Assembly: GCA_003344405.1 (NCBI GenBank)
Contig: NOWV01000157.1
Coordinates: 1-64,000, forward strand
Source of the DNA: Trichoplax sp. H2
Taxonomy: Eukaryota > Placozoa > Uniplacotomia > Trichoplacea
DNA: 64,000 nucleotides
Reading direction: 5' to 3'
Both the position numbers and the translations under genes were made by a program. Numbering within the stretch: the first letter of the stretch is position 1; every line of letters begins with the position of its first letter. This document shows, one piece after another, positions 60,631 to 64,000 of the stretch. The notes beneath the pieces were generated by a model that saw only the letters and a program-made list of their open reading frames with translations, searched no databases and had not been told where the DNA came from.

Positions 60631-62796
60631 AGAATAGACTGAGAGTATAGCCATCATTTTATTAATTTGTATCAGTAATATACAGTTGTATATTTTTATT
60701 TTATATTTAAAACTCATTACAATCGTCAATCTTTTAATAACAACTTTTAGCGATATTTTGGAACCAATGATTTCTTATACATTGCCCTTTCCTAACAAAT
60801 TAACAGTTTTAATTGGCAACATTGGAAATAAATTATACTTGTGGCATGATACTCATATTAGTTATCGAGTTTTTTTCTCCTTTTTTTTCTTGAAAAATAG
60901 CAGCACACAATTAAACTTTTATGAATCTCTTGAATTTGACCCCAATCTGATAATTAGAAAAAATGAATCATCTTGTATTGCTTATCTTATCTTTACTTTG
61001 ATAACTTTAATAGTACGTTGTTCAATTCTCAATAAAAATCTATTCTCACTCTATGCTGCCACGCAAACCGGGGTAAAACAAATTAAAATAAGACTATTCA
61101 TATACTGCATCCCACTTCTGTCGTAATTTCCTGTTATACGTACGGTACTATGCTATGCAATCTAGACGTGCTGAAATTCGATAGCATGCTTTGAAAACGA
61201 TACTATTTATTAATATCAGATCGGAAATTTAATATTATGATGATGCGCTATCTCAATATCTATCGATTGAGGAGTAAAATTCACGTTAAACTACTTTCAC
61301 AACATCGGGCAATCTGAAGGAATTAAACGAATCAACTAGATATAGTTATGGCTTTCTCTGTCAATAGAGACATACATAACATCTACAATTATTATAACTT
61401 ATAAAGAGATCGCTGCTATTTAAGAATGATAGAAAATAAAAGTTCAACACCATTTCTGCTACTATACTATGGTAATTTAAATTGTCTACATAGTGTATGC
61501 CATTGTTTCGCCAACTTATTTATTTAATATTAATACTAAAACAATTGGTTATCAAAGTCACGGTCCCTTTCGTTATTCTATACTAAGTCTTTCATTTGAT
61601 ACCATTTTAGGATCATACGGATCAAAACATCATTAATTATTTATTTACAGTTAGTCAGACAATTTGATATCTTGGTGTCTGTGTACTTCATAACGGATTC
61701 ATGGCTACGTCTTGCATGTAGAGTATACATCCACAATATAGTATCATGTACACGTGTAGATCTAGTAGCCGAAAATGTAATTATAGTCTTCATAAATTCT
61801 AGTAAATAATGTCAAAATAATGACGGTCAATAAAGAATCGATAGGACCACGTCGTAATAAATAAAGACTGAAAGCGATCTATTGTAATATATGATACTAA
61901 ATCCCATGGTTGAAGTAATCTAGTACTTAAAAACTCTTCACTTAAATTTTAATACTGAATTGCTATTACTTTTCATAAGTGTGTTAGCTATGTACTGTAG
62001 AATTTATGTGAGCTTTTGAAAGTCAATTTTTAACTTTATCTATTAGGTGAACTTACCATATTATTATAAGAGTACAGTTTCTTGAAAATCACTATATTGA
62101 ATATACTGTAAACAATACTAGCGAAAACGTAACATATACATACTACACAACTTTTAAGTACCTGAAATAAATCGCAGCCAAGAAATGTAGAGCATCTCTA
62201 ACTTATTCACTGTCAGTATTTTTAGACACGCAAGCACAGCCTAATACAGCTTATACCGTACATCTTGAGCAATTGATATACTATAATTATACATGTATCG
62301 TTCAACTTCATGCTTCATCCCAATCAGTCATAGGTCCTACGAGTATTTACAAGTAATAATTAATATCAGTCCTAAGAATTCTAGTGCGGCTACTCAATAT
62401 CGAATCATCTGGTGCAATTCGCTGTCGATCACATAACTGGATGATCGCTCATTTTAATGGCAAAACAAGAAACGAAGTACATGTATCAACATGTACTGTC
62501 CAACAGCTTCAAGAAAGTACCGTATTAATAATCCCCGTCATGACATGAATAATAACTATCTCGATATACATTCAGTCAATGATCTCTAAAACATAAAGGT
62601 TTATTTTTTAGAGATCCCAAGTACTGTACTACAAACATGCATCCACTTGTTATAAGTTGCACTCGTTTTAGTACAGTAAATAGCATCTATTTCTTCACTT
62701 CCTATTCGAGATGACAAGTAAAGTTAGCAGTCTTCTACTATTACATGATCAATACCACGAGAAGACACAGCCAAAATTAATTTGAAATTTTAATCA
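60631..62796. other. No gene recognised
   Basis: AT-rich intergenic sequence between two converging genes. It holds a 146-codon plus-strand frame at 60686-61126 that begins with TTG, has a low-complexity hydrophobic composition and no recognisable motif; not called. Confidence 0.45.
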
Positions 62797-62802
62797 TTTA
62801 TT
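62797..62802 (-). terminator. Polyadenylation signal AATAAA for RPL3
   Basis: Minus-strand AATAAA 46 bases past the RPL3 stop codon; good distance for a short 3' UTR typical of ribosomal protein genes. Confidence 0.65.
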
Positions 62803-62847
62803 ACTCAACAGTACATGACACGTCTATTAAACAGTAATTGGCCGAAT

Positions 62848-63916
62848 TTATGCAGTAGCTGCGATATCTTTCTTAAGGGTTCCCTAAAAGAGAATAATGT
62901 ATAGCACACGTCACACTTACAATGTTCAAATAATAACTTCAACTGTTGCAGGTAACTTACCATAAAGGCTTTCTTTTCATCAAGAGTTTGGAACCTTCCA
63001 TGGCCAAATTTCGATGTTGTATCCACAAATTTCAAATTAATCTTCTCCAATGCGACACGGCTAGTATGGACACGGCGAGACTGAAAGAAAGGAAGCATGG
63101 TGAATCAGAAATGCCATTCTTGAGCTACTGTTCTGTACTGTACATCCAATAAGTGTTAGTTTTACCTTTCGTAAAGTGATGACTCTTTTCTTAGGACCCA
63201 TGACACATCCTTTCAACATTATGTAATCCTGTGTAACTACACCATAATGAGGGAATCCACCCTAAAAGTGAGAAATATATGTCGAAATTTTAAAATAGAC
63301 ACAAATAGTAAGTGCCGTCAGTAACGCTAGCTCTTCAATTTACCACAGGAGTAATTTTCTTGACAGTCGTATCATATCCTGTACTAGCGTTCTTTTCATC
63401 TTTTCCAGAACCAATACGGTAAATCTTCTTGTTAACTTCAGTACGATGATGGTAACCAGTTTGACCAGCGCGAGCAATAGAAAAGCCAACACGACTAGGA
63501 TGCCAAGAGCCAATACATGCAACCTTTCGTAAACCTTTATGCGTCTTCCGTGGTAATTTCTTCGTTCCCCATCGGAAAGTAACGCCTTATCACCAAAGTA
63601 GTAACATTATGAATTGTTTTTAATATTTCGATCAAGTAGATATCATGCTATCATCATTAGCGAAGGTAGTAATATGAGAAATTATCTAATATTTATGACA
63701 TATTACAATATGACAGGGCATTGGAGTACCTCTAAATCCTTTTCCTTTAGTTGCACCAATTATATCAATCATTTCATCTTGGCTAAAAACGGTATCAGCT
63801 GGTACTTCTTTTTCTAACAGAGCACGGGCATAGTCTACCTTTTCAACGATATTACCTCCGTTAACTTGGATTTCCATGACATGGGATTTCTTTTGTCGTA
63901 AAGCGACCAGTCTTAT
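62848..63916 (-). CDS. RPL3: Ribosomal protein L3 (uL3), C-terminal 226 residues; 5' part outside window
   Basis: Core protein of the large ribosomal subunit near the peptidyl-transferase centre. Five exons: 63730-63916, 63344-63585, 63166-63261, 62961-63080, 62848-62883. All junctions are GT-AG and in phase. The first reads [15 protein letters not shown] and [17 protein letters not shown]. The second reads [46 protein letters not shown]. The third reads GGFPHYGVV and [13 protein letters not shown]. The fourth reads [20 protein letters not shown]. The fifth is [11 protein letters not shown] and stop. The loop after NKKIYRIG is short ([11 protein letters not shown]) compared with the longer vertebrate loop. 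Sequence right of 63916 is intron; the N-terminal ~40% lies beyond the window. Introns are 77-144 nt; I saw no clear C/D-box snoRNA in them. Confidence 0.97.
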
Positions 63917-64000
63917 CTAAAACATTAATATTTAATTTAGATACTTTACAATAAATAACATCTTGCTGTCGCAAACATTCTATGTAAGCCAGACTGCTTT

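Noticed and set aside
60686-61126. 146-codon plus-strand frame
   Set aside because: Starts with TTG, no ATG near its start, AT-driven hydrophobic and Ile/Leu/Phe-rich composition, no motif or splice context. A chance opening is plausible in this composition.
63586-63729. C-box-like ATGATGA in an RPL3 intron, possible snoRNA
   Set aside because: No matching D box (CTGA) at a suitable distance and no terminal stem. RPL3 introns host snoRNAs in vertebrates, but nothing supports one here.

Overview
This is AT-rich, intron-bearing nuclear DNA, almost certainly from an animal. It carries class A (rhodopsin-like) GPCR genes, a KATNIP (katanin-interacting protein, KIAA0556) homologue cut into dozens of short exons, a CPPED1-type phosphatase and a cytosolic ribosomal protein L3 gene. 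Short introns (often 60-120 nt), an intronless tandem GPCR array and a RPL3 whose central loop looks shorter than the vertebrate one would suit an early-branching animal such as a placozoan or sponge. That placement is inference.

Layout. 1-22,500: an array of intronless GPCR genes, all on the minus strand. One copy is cut by the window start (1-839), two are complete (6255-7355 and 18851-19951), and three are decayed (about 11.3-12.6, 13.7-14.5 and 15.95-16.3 kb). Long noncoding flanks are duplicated with them. 22,500-24,700: nothing recognised. 24,700-27,070: a Ty3/Gypsy pol fragment, a solo LTR with a target-site duplication, and a ~510-bp block present twice on either side of an assembly gap, once with and once without the LTR. 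29,366-30,270: a five-copy tandem repeat. 31,070-37,311: a ten-exon plus-strand gene for a secreted, probably GPI-anchored protein made of two repeated cysteine-bearing modules, not recognised as a known family. 37,449-41,760: decayed fragments resembling the same modules, interrupted by a ~100-126-bp tandem repeat. 42,983-53,423: KATNIP on the minus strand, with another solo LTR in one intron. 57,538-59,360: ~300-bp tandem repeats and hairpins rich in TACAGTA/TACTGTA, just upstream of the intronless CPPED1 gene (59,434-60,309). 62,848-63,916: the 3' part of RPL3, minus strand, running off the right edge.

All three 20-N gaps are flanked by near-identical sequence on both sides. At two of them one side carries an LTR-type insertion that the other lacks, so the gaps look like unmerged haplotypes of a heterozygous genome rather than true missing sequence. 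Apart from the GPCR array, neighbouring genes show no shared pathway: KATNIP acts at ciliary microtubules, CPPED1 is a cytosolic phosphatase and RPL3 is ribosomal. Exon boundaries were placed by hand from reading frame, splice phase and GT-AG sites; those in the first half of KATNIP (50.9-53.4 kb) and at 48.8-49.2 kb are approximate.
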